This document shows positions 1-8,670 of a stretch of DNA of 64,000 bases, piece by piece; the stretch's first letter is position 1, and every line of letters starts with the position of its first letter. Source of the stretch: a virus. The stretch is taken from positions 1 through 64,000 of IMG/VR virus record IMGVR_UViG_3300049846_000430, one strand, 5' to 3'. The notes beneath the pieces were generated by a model that did no database searches, was not told where the DNA came from, and worked only from the letters and a program-made list of their open reading frames with translations. The position numbers were made by a program, and so were the translations under genes.

Positions 1-2
1 CA

Positions 3-59
3 TCACGGTCCTACAAGGCAGGAGCGGCAGTAGTTTATACTAGTACCTTATATATATAG
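3..59 (+). CDS. C-terminal end of an upstream gene (partial)
   Basis: Frame 3 gives 18 codons ending in TAG and reads as a plausible small-residue-rich protein tail (KAGAAVVYTSTLYI). The two other frames also stop early, at 31-33 and 41-43, and look less protein-like. The gene would start left of the window. No function can be assigned, and this may be non-coding. Confidence 0.3.
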   Translation, partial: SRSYKAGAAVVYTSTLYI

Positions 60-322
60 GTGTTCTTCTCTCTATGTATTTGTGTAACCCGGTTTGTAAA
101 AAATAAGCCCCACCAGTCAAGGTGAGGCTCTCATGTCTGAGATACTGGAGGGTAGCTTTCCCAGACATATTGCAAATATATATCTTTGCGGTATGACTGT
201 AGCACCCTTTGTTTTTATTTTTATTCTAGTGTGTATGTATATGTACCTGGAGCATGAGAGTAAAAAATAAACTTTTTTAATTTAAACTTTTATTGTATGT
301 TTGTGTTACAAAAGTTTAAACT
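60..322 (+). other. Non-coding leader with two hairpins
   Basis: No gene is visible in these 263 bases. Two stem-loops stand close together. The first is GCCCCACC (107-114) pairing with GGTGAGGC (121-128) with one mismatch. The second is TGTCTG (134-139) pairing with CAGACA (162-167), with further pairing possible inside. A T-rich run (about 209-226) follows. This could be the 3' end of the upstream transcript, the 5' leader of the structural operon, or a small RNA. The pairing is seen in the sequence; any function is inference. Confidence 0.45.
296..303 (+). promoter_or_regulatory. Possible Bacteroidota-type -7 box (TATGTTTG)
   Basis: TATGTTTG exactly fits the Bacteroidota -7 consensus TAnnTTTG and lies 20 bases before the first gene of the chain. 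Upstream at the -33 distance there is only a T-run, not a clear TTTG box, so the call is tentative. Confidence 0.3.
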
Positions 323-619
323 ATGTCAGAAGAAATCAACCAACCACAAGAACTCTCTAAAGAAGAGATTGCAAAAAGAAGAGCTGAGATCACATCTTTT
401 TACAAGGAGAGCATTGAGCATCTAAAGATCCAGGAGGAGTATGAGACTCTACTTCTGAAAATTGAAGAAGCTAGAGCTAAGAGGATTCAGGCTCAGATTG
501 CATTGGCCCAGTTTTATGGTGCTCAGGATTCTCACAATGAAGAAGCTGCTGATGACTTTGAAAGAGCTCAAGGCATGGAGCAGGATCTTCCTAAAAGAAC
601 TTTGAGAAGGACTGAGTAA
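323..619 (+). CDS. Small coiled-coil protein of unknown function
   Basis: This encodes 98 residues that I do not recognise. The protein is highly charged and predicted almost wholly helical. Residues about 12-66 (from ELSKEEIAKRRAEI through the IEEARAKRIQAQIALAQF stretch) show the heptad-like hydrophobic spacing of a coiled coil, followed by an acidic then basic tail. It has no signal peptide or membrane segment. It opens a tightly packed chain (next start 6 bases after its stop) leading to the IHF-like protein, nuclease and terminase. A structural or DNA-packaging accessory role is possible from position only. The ATG is preceded by an A/T-rich leader and a possible promoter. Confidence 0.7.
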   Translation: MSEEINQPQELSKEEIAKRRAEITSFYKESIEHLKIQEEYETLLLKIEEARAKRIQAQIALAQFYGAQDSHNEEAADDFERAQGMEQDLPKRTLRRTE

Positions 620-624
620 ACTCT

Positions 625-996
625 ATGGCTGTTGTTAACAGAGTAGAAGAGAAGGCAAAGGTTAGTATTGATGATACAATCCAGTATCAGATACTAACCT
701 ATTGCTTTTTCAGAGATGTTCAGATTAGTGGGTCTGATCTGAAGTGTTTGGCTGAACTGGCTAAGGCGGAGAGTGTTGAGCTCACCCAATTCTGTAAGGA
801 TGTTACTGACAAGGGAATATTTAAAAGTCCACAGTCAGCAAGGAATGCTATAACCAAGGCAGAGAAAAAGAACTTGGTTATAAAGAATGGGGTGAACAAG
901 AAAAAGATTTCAATCAATCCAGCCATGAATGTTCAGACCAAAGGTTTTGTTTTACTTGATTATAAGATATTAGGAAGTGAAACCCAAAAGTCATAA
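625..996 (+). CDS. Winged-helix-like protein near the packaging genes
   Basis: This encodes 123 residues. The middle (about 35-90) has a helix-turn-helix feel: a hydrophobic helix with CFFRDVQISGSDLKCLAELA, then ELTQFCKDVTDKGIF, then SPQSARNAITKAEKKNLVIK, which reads like a recognition helix and basic wing. The closing part (NKKKISINPAMNVQTKGFVLLDYKI) suits a beta wing. Similar proteins sit at this place in crAss-like phages as far as I remember, but I give no family name. Its stop overlaps the start of the next gene by 20 bases. A DNA-binding role, perhaps in packaging or late control, is inferred. Confidence 0.7.
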   Translation: MAVVNRVEEKAKVSIDDTIQYQILTYCFFRDVQISGSDLKCLAELAKAESVELTQFCKDVTDKGIFKSPQSARNAITKAEKKNLVIKNGVNKKKISINPAMNVQTKGFVLLDYKILGSETQKS

Positions 997-1366
997 GATA
1001 TTCAAGAAGGGCATTGCAGAAGAAGTGGGTGTCCATCAAAATGTAGTTGATGACTTTATAGACTTTTATTATTCTAAGGTTAGAAAGAACTTGTCTGATC
1101 TAACCACACCTAGCATTACAGTAGCTGGGCTAGGTATCTTCCAGATAAGAAAGGGTAAGCTTAAGAAAGCAATCAAGAAAAACAAAGACATCATAGGTAA
1201 CCTTGAGAAGAGAACATATGATGGTATAGAGAAGCACATGGTGATAGTTGACAAACTAAAATCAATGGAAGCTGCTATGGGCATGATAGAAGAGGTAGAG
1301 GAGAAAAAGAAAGAATTTATAAAAAATAAAAATGAGAATAAAACAGGTACTAAAAGCAATCCGTAA
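977..1366 (+). CDS. IHF/HU-family DNA-binding protein
   Basis: This encodes 129 residues. The start is GTG, inside the end of the preceding gene. Residues about 7-60 follow the HU/IHF pattern: a helical N-terminus (FKKGIAEEVGVHQNVVDDFIDFYYSKVRKNL), then PSITVAGLGIFQIRKGKL, the two-stranded core with the typical G-x-G-x-F. The C-terminal 50 residues are a lysine/glutamate-rich helix not found in standard 90-residue HU. HU/IHF proteins bend DNA, and crAss-like phages keep IHF-like genes beside the terminase. A role in DNA condensation or packaging is inferred. The gene overlaps the next one by 35 bases, which suggests translational coupling. Confidence 0.75.
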   Translation: MKPKSHKIFKKGIAEEVGVHQNVVDDFIDFYYSKVRKNLSDLTTPSITVAGLGIFQIRKGKLKKAIKKNKDIIGNLEKRTYDGIEKHMVIVDKLKSMEAAMGMIEEVEEKKKEFIKNKNENKTGTKSNP

Positions 1367-1655
1367 TGCGGACCAAATCTTTGAAGGTGTAAAGAACACT
1401 ATCTTCAAACAAGGAGATGTTGAACTCATTGCCAATGAGAGATGGAAGATTTGTAAGAACTGTGAGTTTCTTGATACTAAAGGAGACAAGTGTCTTATGC
1501 CTGGTACACAGCCATGCTGTGGAGAGTGTGGTTGCAGCATGGGATTTAAACTTAGGGCTTTATCATCCTCTTGCCCTAAAGACAAATGGTTTGCTGTAAT
1601 GACAGAAGAAGAAGAGGATAAACTAAATGACAGACTAGATGGCAATCAGCTTTAA
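1332..1655 (+). CDS. Zinc-ribbon-like cysteine-rich small protein
   Basis: This encodes 107 residues. Residues about 40-80 hold a cysteine cluster (CKNCEF, then C, then CCGECGC, then SSCP), eight cysteines that could bind one or two zinc ions. The N-terminal 35 residues form a basic amphipathic helix and the C-terminus is acidic. I do not recognise a named family, though small cysteine-cluster proteins at this spot are familiar from crAss-like phages. It overlaps both neighbours (35 bases upstream, 17 downstream), so it is clearly part of the same translationally coupled chain. A nucleic-acid or protein-binding role is inferred from the cysteine pattern only. Confidence 0.75.
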   Translation: MRIKQVLKAIRNADQIFEGVKNTIFKQGDVELIANERWKICKNCEFLDTKGDKCLMPGTQPCCGECGCSMGFKLRALSSSCPKDKWFAVMTEEEEDKLNDRLDGNQL

Positions 1656-2448
1656 AGAAGAAGGGCATCTTTACCAAAGCACAGATGGTGAAGACATCAA
1701 ATGGTTAAGTGTAACATCCTTTATAGGAATGTTCAAACCAAAGTTTGATCAACTGTCTCAGGCAAAGAAGTCTGCTAAGAACAAACACTCCAAGTGGTAT
1801 GGCATGGATCCTGCTGAAATTGTTAAGGCATGGGAAGCAGAAACAGACAGAGCCATAAAACTTGGTAACTGGTATCACAGCCAAAGAGAAGCTGATATAC
1901 TAGACTTTAAAACCATTGAACGTGATGGTATAGAAATACCTATTATCAAACCAGTAATTGAAGATGGTGTAAAGATTGCTCCCAATCAAAAGCTCACTGA
2001 TGGTATGTATCCTGAACATCTTGTTTATCTCAAGTCTGCCGGTCTATGTGGCCAGGCTGATCTAGTGGAGATCATAGATGGTACTATAAACATCACAGAT
2101 TACAAGACTAACAAGGAGATTAAGGAGTCTGGCTTTACTAATTGGGAAGGTATAACATCTAAAATGTACCATCCTGTTAGCCATCTGGATGATTGTAATT
2201 TAAACCACTATAACCTTCAGTTGAGTATTTATGCCTATATTATTAAAAAGCATAATCCAACTTTTAACATAGGTAGACTAACCATTCAGCATGTAAAGTT
2301 CAAACAGATTGGAACAGACTCAAAAGGATATCCAATTAATGAACATGTAAATGGTGAGCCGGTCATTGAAGATATCAAGATGTACAATCTACCTTATTTA
2401 AAAGATGAGGTGACAAGTCTGATAATGTGGCTAAAAGACAAAAAATAG
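1639..2448 (+). CDS. PD-(D/E)XK superfamily nuclease
   Basis: This encodes 269 residues. The centre shows the PD-(D/E)XK signature of RecB/Cas4-like exonucleases: GQADLVEI with Asp141, then ITDYKTNKE with Asp154 and Lys156, and a later H-x-x-L-Q-L-S-I-Y-A-Y-I helix (about residues 190-203) that resembles the QxxxY motif. The fold cuts DNA using Mg2+. Crassvirales commonly carry such a nuclease near the terminase, so a role in DNA maturation, recombination or host DNA breakdown fits. It ends with a genuine TAG: the frame beyond is not coding, and the next gene starts in another frame at 2427. No signal peptide is present. Confidence 0.85.
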   Translation: MAISFKEEGHLYQSTDGEDIKWLSVTSFIGMFKPKFDQLSQAKKSAKNKHSKWYGMDPAEIVKAWEAETDRAIKLGNWYHSQREADILDFKTIERDGIEIPIIKPVIEDGVKIAPNQKLTDGMYPEHLVYLKSAGLCGQADLVEIIDGTINITDYKTNKEIKESGFTNWEGITSKMYHPVSHLDDCNLNHYNLQLSIYAYIIKKHNPTFNIGRLTIQHVKFKQIGTDSKGYPINEHVNGEPVIEDIKMYNLPYLKDEVTSLIMWLKDKK

Positions 2449-2648
2449 AATATCAATGGCCCAATGGTTACAAAGGACCAGTGAATACAACCATGGAGTT
2501 GTCCAAGTTGATTCACACTATCCATATTATAACCCCCAATGAAGAACAAATCTTTGAAGCATTACTATACTTTGACTACGTTAACTCTACTGAGATGCCT
2601 GAATTTACTAAACCAACCAACATAAAATTTAACTACAATGCTGATTAG
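2427..2648 (+). CDS. Small protein of unknown function
   Basis: This encodes 73 residues from a GTG start that overlaps the nuclease gene by 22 bases. An in-frame ATG at 2493 is an alternative. The long frame is preferred because KIEYQWPNGYKGPVNTT reads as protein. The rest is mostly helical (MELSKLIHTIHIITPNEEQIF). No domain is recognised. Its TAG stop lies inside the next gene, so translation is probably coupled on both sides. Confidence 0.6.
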   Translation: MAKRQKIEYQWPNGYKGPVNTTMELSKLIHTIHIITPNEEQIFEALLYFDYVNSTEMPEFTKPTNIKFNYNAD

Positions 2649-3156
2649 ACTATTTGACATTCAGAATGGAAAGGTAATTCCTACTGAACACTGCTATACA
2701 CTGAGTTTTTTAAAGGTGATCATGGATGAATATCCTGAGACATACCTTAATATATATCAATACCTTTATTATATGACCTGCCCCAATCCTGACAACAATC
2801 CATTTTTCAATGTACCGGAGAGTGAGAAGGAGGATATCATAATCCAGGAGATCAATATGGTGGAATCACCAGAAGATCCTATGATTATAAAGGCCCTGGC
2901 TATGTGTTCCAAGTTATATGAAACACCAACATACCGGGCATACAAAGGGATTAAGGCTATGCTTGATAGATTGGCCAGATACATGGAGACTACATCCATT
3001 GAACATGGTAGAGATGGTAACATTAATGCACTTGTAAATGCTGCTGCTAAGTTTGAACAGATCAGACAGTCTTACAAGGGAGCATTCAATGACATGAAAC
3101 AAGAACAAGAAAGCACTGTCCGTGGTGGGCAAGGCTTAGCATATGACCAATTATGA
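2638..3156 (+). CDS. Conserved phage protein of unknown function before the terminase
   Basis: This encodes 172 residues. It is mostly helical, with a tyrosine-rich start (YPETYLNIYQYLYYMTCPNPDNNPFF written in two halves around residues 31-58) and a long helix in the second half ending in a Gln/Glu-rich tail. It resembles a small protein I associate with the packaging region of crAss-like phages, but I cannot name it. A small-terminase role would suit the place, but no DNA-binding motif is visible, so I do not assign it. The start overlaps the previous stop by 11 bases, and its stop is an ATGA overlap with the next gene. Confidence 0.75.
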   Translation: MLIRLFDIQNGKVIPTEHCYTLSFLKVIMDEYPETYLNIYQYLYYMTCPNPDNNPFFNVPESEKEDIIIQEINMVESPEDPMIIKALAMCSKLYETPTYRAYKGIKAMLDRLARYMETTSIEHGRDGNINALVNAAAKFEQIRQSYKGAFNDMKQEQESTVRGGQGLAYDQL

Positions 3157-3395
3157 CACACAAAGAAAGAGCTGAAGAAATCTATCAGGAGATGTTTAAT
3201 ACAACACCTGACACATTGGCTTGGGGAACCAGACATAACATTGCTTTGGCAGCAGCAAAGAAAGCTGTGCACAGAATTTGCTTAGCATTGCCTGTATATC
3301 CATGTGATGATGTTACAATCACAACATCAAGAGGTGTGGTAGATTGTGCAATCTTGTATTGGAAAAATGTAAAACAAGAACTAGATAATTTATGA
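3153..3395 (+). CDS. Small helical protein of unknown function
   Basis: This encodes 80 residues. It begins in an ATGA overlap with the preceding gene and ends in another with the GroES-like gene. The N-terminal two thirds is helical (KERAEEIYQEMFN; HNIALAAAKKAVHRICLAL) and the rest looks like beta strands. I recognise no family. The tight coupling to packaging genes is the only functional hint. Confidence 0.65.
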   Translation: MTHKERAEEIYQEMFNTTPDTLAWGTRHNIALAAAKKAVHRICLALPVYPCDDVTITTSRGVVDCAILYWKNVKQELDNL

Positions 3396-3667
3396 GTAAC
3401 CAAATAGTAATTCCCGTAGGAAAGAAAGTACTGATCAAGCAGAAACAAGCTGAGATCTATTACCCTGGCACAAACATCATGATTCCGGAGACAGCAAGAA
3501 AGAAAGAATGTAAAGGTACAGTTGTAGGTGTGGGAGCTGAAGTAACAGAGATTAAGCCTGGTGATTCAATCATGTATGCTGATTATGCTGTACCAACAGC
3601 ACTAATCCATGAAGGTGAAGAGCATTTGCTTATTAATGCTGGAGATGTTTTTGTGATCTTTAAGTGA
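3392..3667 (+). CDS. GroES-like co-chaperonin
   Basis: This encodes 91 residues, close to the usual 94-97 of GroES. The order of elements fits the family: GKKVLIKQKQAE, a loop with YYPGTNIMIPE, KECKGTVVGVGAEV, KPGDSIMYADYAV, then EHLLINAGDVFVIF. In GroES the loop after the first strand is the mobile loop whose IVL tripeptide docks on GroEL; Ile29-Met30-Ile31 is the likely equivalent here. Phage T4 gp31 and similar proteins replace GroES so that GroEL can fold the major capsid protein. The same use is inferred for the 539-residue capsid protein encoded downstream. It is coupled to the terminase by a TGATG junction. Confidence 0.8.
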   Translation: MSNQIVIPVGKKVLIKQKQAEIYYPGTNIMIPETARKKECKGTVVGVGAEVTEIKPGDSIMYADYAVPTALIHEGEEHLLINAGDVFVIFK

Positions 3668-5856
3668 TGTTCATAGAGGTACCAACATATGACAATGGAG
3701 TTTGGACAATTACATCCTTTGATACAAAAAAGGATTATGCAGACTTTATACTCCAGATATTTAAGGTGCCTGGGGAATACAACTTTAACAAGACCGCTCT
3801 TGTTTTTAATGAGCAGGCCAGAAACTTTACCAAATATGGTTTCTACTGCAGCAGTCCTTTTAGATCAAAGGATTATATAGACTACTGGGAAGATCAGAAG
3901 AACAAATGCAGAACCGGGGTTATCTATAAAGATGGCCCTGATACATGGTATCTCACCAGAGACTATTACATGTGGCTGAACTTTCTTCCAATCTTTGACA
4001 AAGAAGAAAAGAAATACGGCTTTGCAAAGGTTAGAGATGCACAGTATCACATGGCTCTTTATGAGTTGTTGGCTGAGTTGAACCATAAACACTCTGCTAT
4101 TCTAAAGAAACGTCAGATAGCAAGTTCTTACTTTCATATGGGTAAGATCATAAACCAATATTGGTTTGAAGAGGGTTCTATATGTAAGATAGGAGCTAGT
4201 CTTAAGGACTATATAAATGACAAGGGTTCATGGAAGTTTCTTGATGAATACAAGAGTTTCTTAAATGAACATACTGCGTGGTATAGACCATGTAATCCTG
4301 AAAAGGTTCTGTTATGGGAGCAAAAAATTGAGGTAAGAACCTCTGGTAATAGGAAGACAAGTAAAGGTCTTCATTCTAAAATACAAGGTGCATCATTTGA
4401 AAAGAGTCCAACTACTGGTGTAGGTGGTCCATGTACTTACTTCTTTCATGAAGAAGCAGGTATTGCACCTAAGATGAGTGAGACCTATGAATACTTGAGA
4501 CCAGCCATGGTATCAGGTATGATTACCACTGGTATGTTTATAGCAGCTGGATCTGTGGGTGATCTTGAACAATGTGAACCATTGAAAGATATGGTGCTCA
4601 ATCCTACAGCAAATGATATCTATGCTGTTGAGACAGATCTGATAGATGCTGATGGTACTATAGGTCTTGCTGGTTTGTTTATACCAGAACAATGGTCAAT
4701 GCCACCATTTATTGATGAGTATGGTAACTCACAAATAGAAGAAGCATTAGAAGCTATTACTGCGGAGAGGAAGGTGTGGAAAGCTGAATTAAGTGCTGAG
4801 CAATACCAACTGAGGATTTCACAAAAACCAACAAATATTCAGGAGGCATTTGCTTATAGGAAAGCATCAATCTTTCCTCAAGGACTTATTTCTAAGCAAC
4901 TCAAAAGAATTGATGACAAAGAATATTCTTATGAGCACATTGAACTCACCAGAATTAATGGAGAGGTTGTTCCAAACAGATCCAACAAACTACCAATCTC
5001 TTCATTTCCCATAGATAAAAAGATGACAGACAAGTCCGGTTGTCTTGTTGTCTGGGAAAGACCGGTTAAAGATCCTGGATTTGGCATGTACTATGCATCC
5101 ATTGACCCGGTTGGTGAGGGAAAGACCACCACATCTGACTCTCTTTGCAGTATATTTGTTTATAAGAATCCTGTTGAGATAAGCAGAGAAACAATAAATG
5201 GTCTTGAAACATTTATTGAGACAGACAAAATAGTGGCAGCATGGTGTGGTAGGTATGATGATATTAATGAAACCCATGATTTGCTATCTATGATAATAGA
5301 ATGGTACAATGCCTGGACTATTGTGGAAAATAACGTGAGTCTGTTTATTCAATACATGATATCTCAGAAAAGACAGAGATATCTAGTACCTAAAACTCAG
5401 ATACTTTTCTTGAAAGACTTAGGCTCTAATAACAATGTGTTTCAGGAATATGGCTGGAAAAACACCGGTACTCTATTCAAGACTCACTTGATATCATATG
5501 CTATTGAGTTTCTAAAAGAAAAGATAGATGAAGAAACTAATGAATATGGTGATGTTATAAAGTACACAGATGGGGTGGAGAGAATACCAGATGCTATGTT
5601 ACTTAAAGAAATGTTAGCATACTTTCCAGGTTTAAACGTGGATAGACTTGTAGCATTCTCAGCACTTATAGCATTTGCTAAAGTGCAGCAATCAAACCGT
5701 GGATATTTAAAAAGAACTGAATCTAATCCAAACAAATCCTTGGAAAAATCAGAAAATTTGTATAAATTAAAGTATTCCCCCTTTAAAAATTTGGAGAGGG
5801 GTGGAAGAAGTATGAGTAATAAACCAAAGAGATCAGCGTTTAAAAATTATAAATAA
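3667..5856 (+). CDS. Terminase large subunit (TerL)
   Basis: This encodes 729 residues from the ATG in the TGATG junction; a GTG at 3664 would add one codon. TerL is the DNA-packaging motor and nuclease. The ATPase part has a degenerate Walker A-like segment (KKRQIASS, Lys147-Ser154) and a Walker B-like strand YFFHEEAG with Glu262/Glu263, where His stands in place of the usual Asp. The RNase H-like nuclease follows: MYYASIDPVGEGK with Asp480, and VDRLVAFSALIAFA with Asp659 as the late metal ligand. The length matches crAss-like terminases (about 700-800). The C-terminal 45 residues are basic and serine/asparagine-rich. The portal gene starts 2 bases after the stop. Confidence 0.92.
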   Translation: MFIEVPTYDNGVWTITSFDTKKDYADFILQIFKVPGEYNFNKTALVFNEQARNFTKYGFYCSSPFRSKDYIDYWEDQKNKCRTGVIYKDGPDTWYLTRDYYMWLNFLPIFDKEEKKYGFAKVRDAQYHMALYELLAELNHKHSAILKKRQIASSYFHMGKIINQYWFEEGSICKIGASLKDYINDKGSWKFLDEYKSFLNEHTAWYRPCNPEKVLLWEQKIEVRTSGNRKTSKGLHSKIQGASFEKSPTTGVGGPCTYFFHEEAGIAPKMSETYEYLRPAMVSGMITTGMFIAAGSVGDLEQCEPLKDMVLNPTANDIYAVETDLIDADGTIGLAGLFIPEQWSMPPFIDEYGNSQIEEALEAITAERKVWKAELSAEQYQLRISQKPTNIQEAFAYRKASIFPQGLISKQLKRIDDKEYSYEHIELTRINGEVVPNRSNKLPISSFPIDKKMTDKSGCLVVWERPVKDPGFGMYYASIDPVGEGKTTTSDSLCSIFVYKNPVEISRETINGLETFIETDKIVAAWCGRYDDINETHDLLSMIIEWYNAWTIVENNVSLFIQYMISQKRQRYLVPKTQILFLKDLGSNNNVFQEYGWKNTGTLFKTHLISYAIEFLKEKIDEETNEYGDVIKYTDGVERIPDAMLLKEMLAYFPGLNVDRLVAFSALIAFAKVQQSNRGYLKRTESNPNKSLEKSENLYKLKYSPFKNLERGGRSMSNKPKRSAFKNYK

Positions 5857-5858
5857 AC

Positions 5859-8615
5859 ATGCAAGTATTTAATGCAATGCAATTAAAGGCTGGTGCAAAA
5901 GCCCAGAGTGGATATCCAACCACTGCCAGTCTTACACAACCGGTACAATTCCTTCCTGCAAAAGAAAAAAATGATGACTGGGCGGCATGGAACCTAGACT
6001 GGCTTGAATTGCAGGGAATGTACTTCTTGAGAAAGAATGCCCGTAAACTTCTGAAGAACTACAAACTTGCAAAAGGTATTATTGATAAAACAGATTATAT
6101 CATTGAAGAAGACAATGAGTATAAGGATCTAGTGGATGTACTTACAAGAGAAGATAACTCTGCTCTTGAATTGAAGTTTTATCCTATCATTCCCAATGTA
6201 GTTAATGTACTTTGTGGTGAGTTCTCAAAGAGATTCAATAAAGTTCAATTCAGAGCTGTTGATGATCTTTCTTATAATGAGATGCTTGAGCAGAAGAGAA
6301 TGCAAGTTGAAGAAAACCTTCTTGCTGATGCTGAGCAAAAGTTAGTTCAGAGAATGATTGAGATGGGAGCTGATCCATCCAGTCCTGAAGTACAAGAGCA
6401 ACTTGCACCTGAGAATCTTAAAACACTTCCTGAGATTGAAGATTTTTTTAAGAAAGACTATAGATCTCTAGTAGAAGAATGGGCTACACATGTATATAAT
6501 GTGGATGAAGAAAGATTTAAAATGCAGGAGCTTGAAGAAAGAGGGTTCCGTGATATGCTTATTACTGATAGAGAGTTCTGGCATTTCAGAATGTTAGAAG
6601 ATGACTATGAGGTAGAGCTTTGGAATCCTGTTCTTACTTTTTATCAGAAGTCTCCTGATGCTAGATATATTTCAGAATCTAACTATGCTGGTAAGATTGA
6701 TCTGCTTACTGTAGCTGATGTAATAGACAAGTATGGTTATTTGATGAGTAAAGAGCAGCTTGAGTCTTTACAGAATATTTATCCTGCTAAGTCTGCTATA
6801 TATCAGGTATCAGGTTATCAGAATGATGGTACATACTATGATCCAAGCAGATCTCATGCATGGAATACTAACATGCCCGGTCTTGCATACAGACAGTTTG
6901 TAAGCCGGTGGGATACATCTCCTGAGTTTGGTGGTGATATTGTAACTGCTATTCTTGATGAAGGTGAAGATCTTCAGAACTGGCAGCAGGGTTCATTGAT
7001 GCGTGTAACTACAGTTTACTGGAAAACACAACGTAAGGTTGGTCATCTTATAAGAATAAAAGAAGATGGTGAGATTATCCAGGAACTTGTTGATGAAACT
7101 TACAAGATTACAGAAAAACCACTATATGATACCTCAGTATTTAAAAACAAAAACAAAGAAAACCTTGTTGCCGGTGAGCACATTGACTGGATCTGGATTA
7201 ATGAGGTATGGGGTGGTGTTAAGATTGGGCCAAATCTTCCAGCATTTTGGAGATCCAATATGTCTGACAACATCAATCCTATTTACTTAGGTGTTAATAG
7301 AAGTAAACCTGGACGGGTACCTTTCCAATTTAAAGGTGAAAAGACCTTATATGGATGTAAACTCCCTATAGAAGGAAGGGTATTCTCTGATAGAAACACC
7401 AGATCCACATCTCTTGTAGATCTGATGAAAGCATATCAGGTTGGTTATAACATGGTGAATAACCAGATAGCTGACATTCTTGTAGATGAATTAGGTACTG
7501 TAATTGTATTTGATCAGAATGCTCTTCCAAGACATTCAATGGGTGAAGACTGGGGTAAAGCAAACTATGCTAAAGCATACGTTGCTATGAAAGACTTTCA
7601 GATGCTTCCTTTGGATACATCTATTACAAACACAGAGAATGCCACAAACTTCCAGCATTATCAGACTCTTGATCTGCAACAGACAGGTAGATTGATGACA
7701 AGAATACAACTTGCAAATTATTTTAAGAGTCAGGCTTTTGAAGCTATTGGTGTCAATCCTCAGAGACTTGGTGCTCCTATTGCACAACAAACAGCAACTG
7801 GTGTAACACAAGCTTTGAATCAATCATATGCTCAGACTGAGATATACTTTACTCAGCACTCAGATCAGCTTATGCCAAGAGTGCATCAGATGAGAACTGA
7901 TCTTGCTCAGTATTATTATAGCAACAAACCCAGTTTGAGATTAAGTTACATAAGTAGTGAAGCTGAGAAAGTAAACTTTGTTATTAATGGCACAGATCTT
8001 TTACTTAGAGACTTCAATGTATTTGCTACAACCAAGACCAATCATAAGGCTATTCTTGATCAGTTGAAGCAATTGGCTATGACTAACAATACAAGTGGTG
8101 CTTCAATCTTTGATCTTGGAAATATCATCAAAGCTGAATCTATTGCTGAGGTTACTGGTATTCTTAAAGGTGCTGAAGAGAAAACAAACAACATCAGACG
8201 TGAAGAGATGGCTCAGCAACAGCAAATGCAGCAAGAAGCTCTGGCTGCTAAAGCTGAAGAGGAAAGAATGAAGCTTGAGTTTGAAGCTATGGAGAATGAG
8301 AAAGACCGTCAGAATGACATTACTATTGCAGAAATAAGAGCTGCTGGTTATGGTGCTGGGTTTGATATTAATCAAAACCAGATCAGTGACTATCAGGATG
8401 CAATGAAGCAGGTAAAAGAAGATGCACGGTACAGAGAAGATATAAGCTTCAAGAAAGAACAAGCAGCTATAAAGAACTCTATGGGTAAGAGCAAACTTGA
8501 CATAGATAGAGAGAAGCTAGCCACTGAAAGAGATATAGCAAACAAACAACTTGAGATTGCCCGTGTGAATAAAAACAAGTATGATGTGAAGGATGAGAAG
8601 AAGCCTAAGAAGTAA
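5859..8615 (+). CDS. Portal protein with long coiled-coil tail
   Basis: This encodes 918 residues. The portal is the dodecameric ring at one capsid vertex through which DNA moves. Identification rests on its place right after TerL, its length typical of crAss-like portals (about 750-900), and the early segment NDDWAAWNLDWLELQ...LLKNYKLAKGIID that opens such proteins. Residues about 140-215 form a charged helical insertion. From about residue 765 to the end the protein is Gln/Glu/Lys-rich and strongly coiled-coil (QQQQMQQEALAAKAEEERMK and onward), longer than in most portals. That tail may line the channel or contact cargo (inference). A 154-base gap follows. Confidence 0.88.
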   Translation: MQVFNAMQLKAGAKAQSGYPTTASLTQPVQFLPAKEKNDDWAAWNLDWLELQGMYFLRKNARKLLKNYKLAKGIIDKTDYIIEEDNEYKDLVDVLTREDNSALELKFYPIIPNVVNVLCGEFSKRFNKVQFRAVDDLSYNEMLEQKRMQVEENLLADAEQKLVQRMIEMGADPSSPEVQEQLAPENLKTLPEIEDFFKKDYRSLVEEWATHVYNVDEERFKMQELEERGFRDMLITDREFWHFRMLEDDYEVELWNPVLTFYQKSPDARYISESNYAGKIDLLTVADVIDKYGYLMSKEQLESLQNIYPAKSAIYQVSGYQNDGTYYDPSRSHAWNTNMPGLAYRQFVSRWDTSPEFGGDIVTAILDEGEDLQNWQQGSLMRVTTVYWKTQRKVGHLIRIKEDGEIIQELVDETYKITEKPLYDTSVFKNKNKENLVAGEHIDWIWINEVWGGVKIGPNLPAFWRSNMSDNINPIYLGVNRSKPGRVPFQFKGEKTLYGCKLPIEGRVFSDRNTRSTSLVDLMKAYQVGYNMVNNQIADILVDELGTVIVFDQNALPRHSMGEDWGKANYAKAYVAMKDFQMLPLDTSITNTENATNFQHYQTLDLQQTGRLMTRIQLANYFKSQAFEAIGVNPQRLGAPIAQQTATGVTQALNQSYAQTEIYFTQHSDQLMPRVHQMRTDLAQYYYSNKPSLRLSYISSEAEKVNFVINGTDLLLRDFNVFATTKTNHKAILDQLKQLAMTNNTSGASIFDLGNIIKAESIAEVTGILKGAEEKTNNIRREEMAQQQQMQQEALAAKAEEERMKLEFEAMENEKDRQNDITIAEIRAAGYGAGFDINQNQISDYQDAMKQVKEDARYREDISFKKEQAAIKNSMGKSKLDIDREKLATERDIANKQLEIARVNKNKYDVKDEKKPKK

Positions 8616-8670
8616 GAATTCACACATTAAAAATTTAAAATTAAGGGTAGTAAAAAAAGTTAGCTATATA

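Noticed and set aside
1-60. tRNA 3' part at the left edge
   Set aside because: No T-arm consensus or CCA-side acceptor pairing could be found on either strand; a C-terminal coding end reads better.
2446-2648. Stop-codon reassignment (TAG read as Gln), which occurs in some crAss-like phages
   Set aside because: The TAG codons at 2446 and 2646 are followed by non-coding sequence in frame, and the next genes start in other frames right there. Long genes contain no in-frame TAG or TGA.
2638-3156. Small terminase subunit
   Set aside because: The position fits, but no DNA-binding helix-turn-helix or oligomerisation pattern is visible, so I kept it as unknown.
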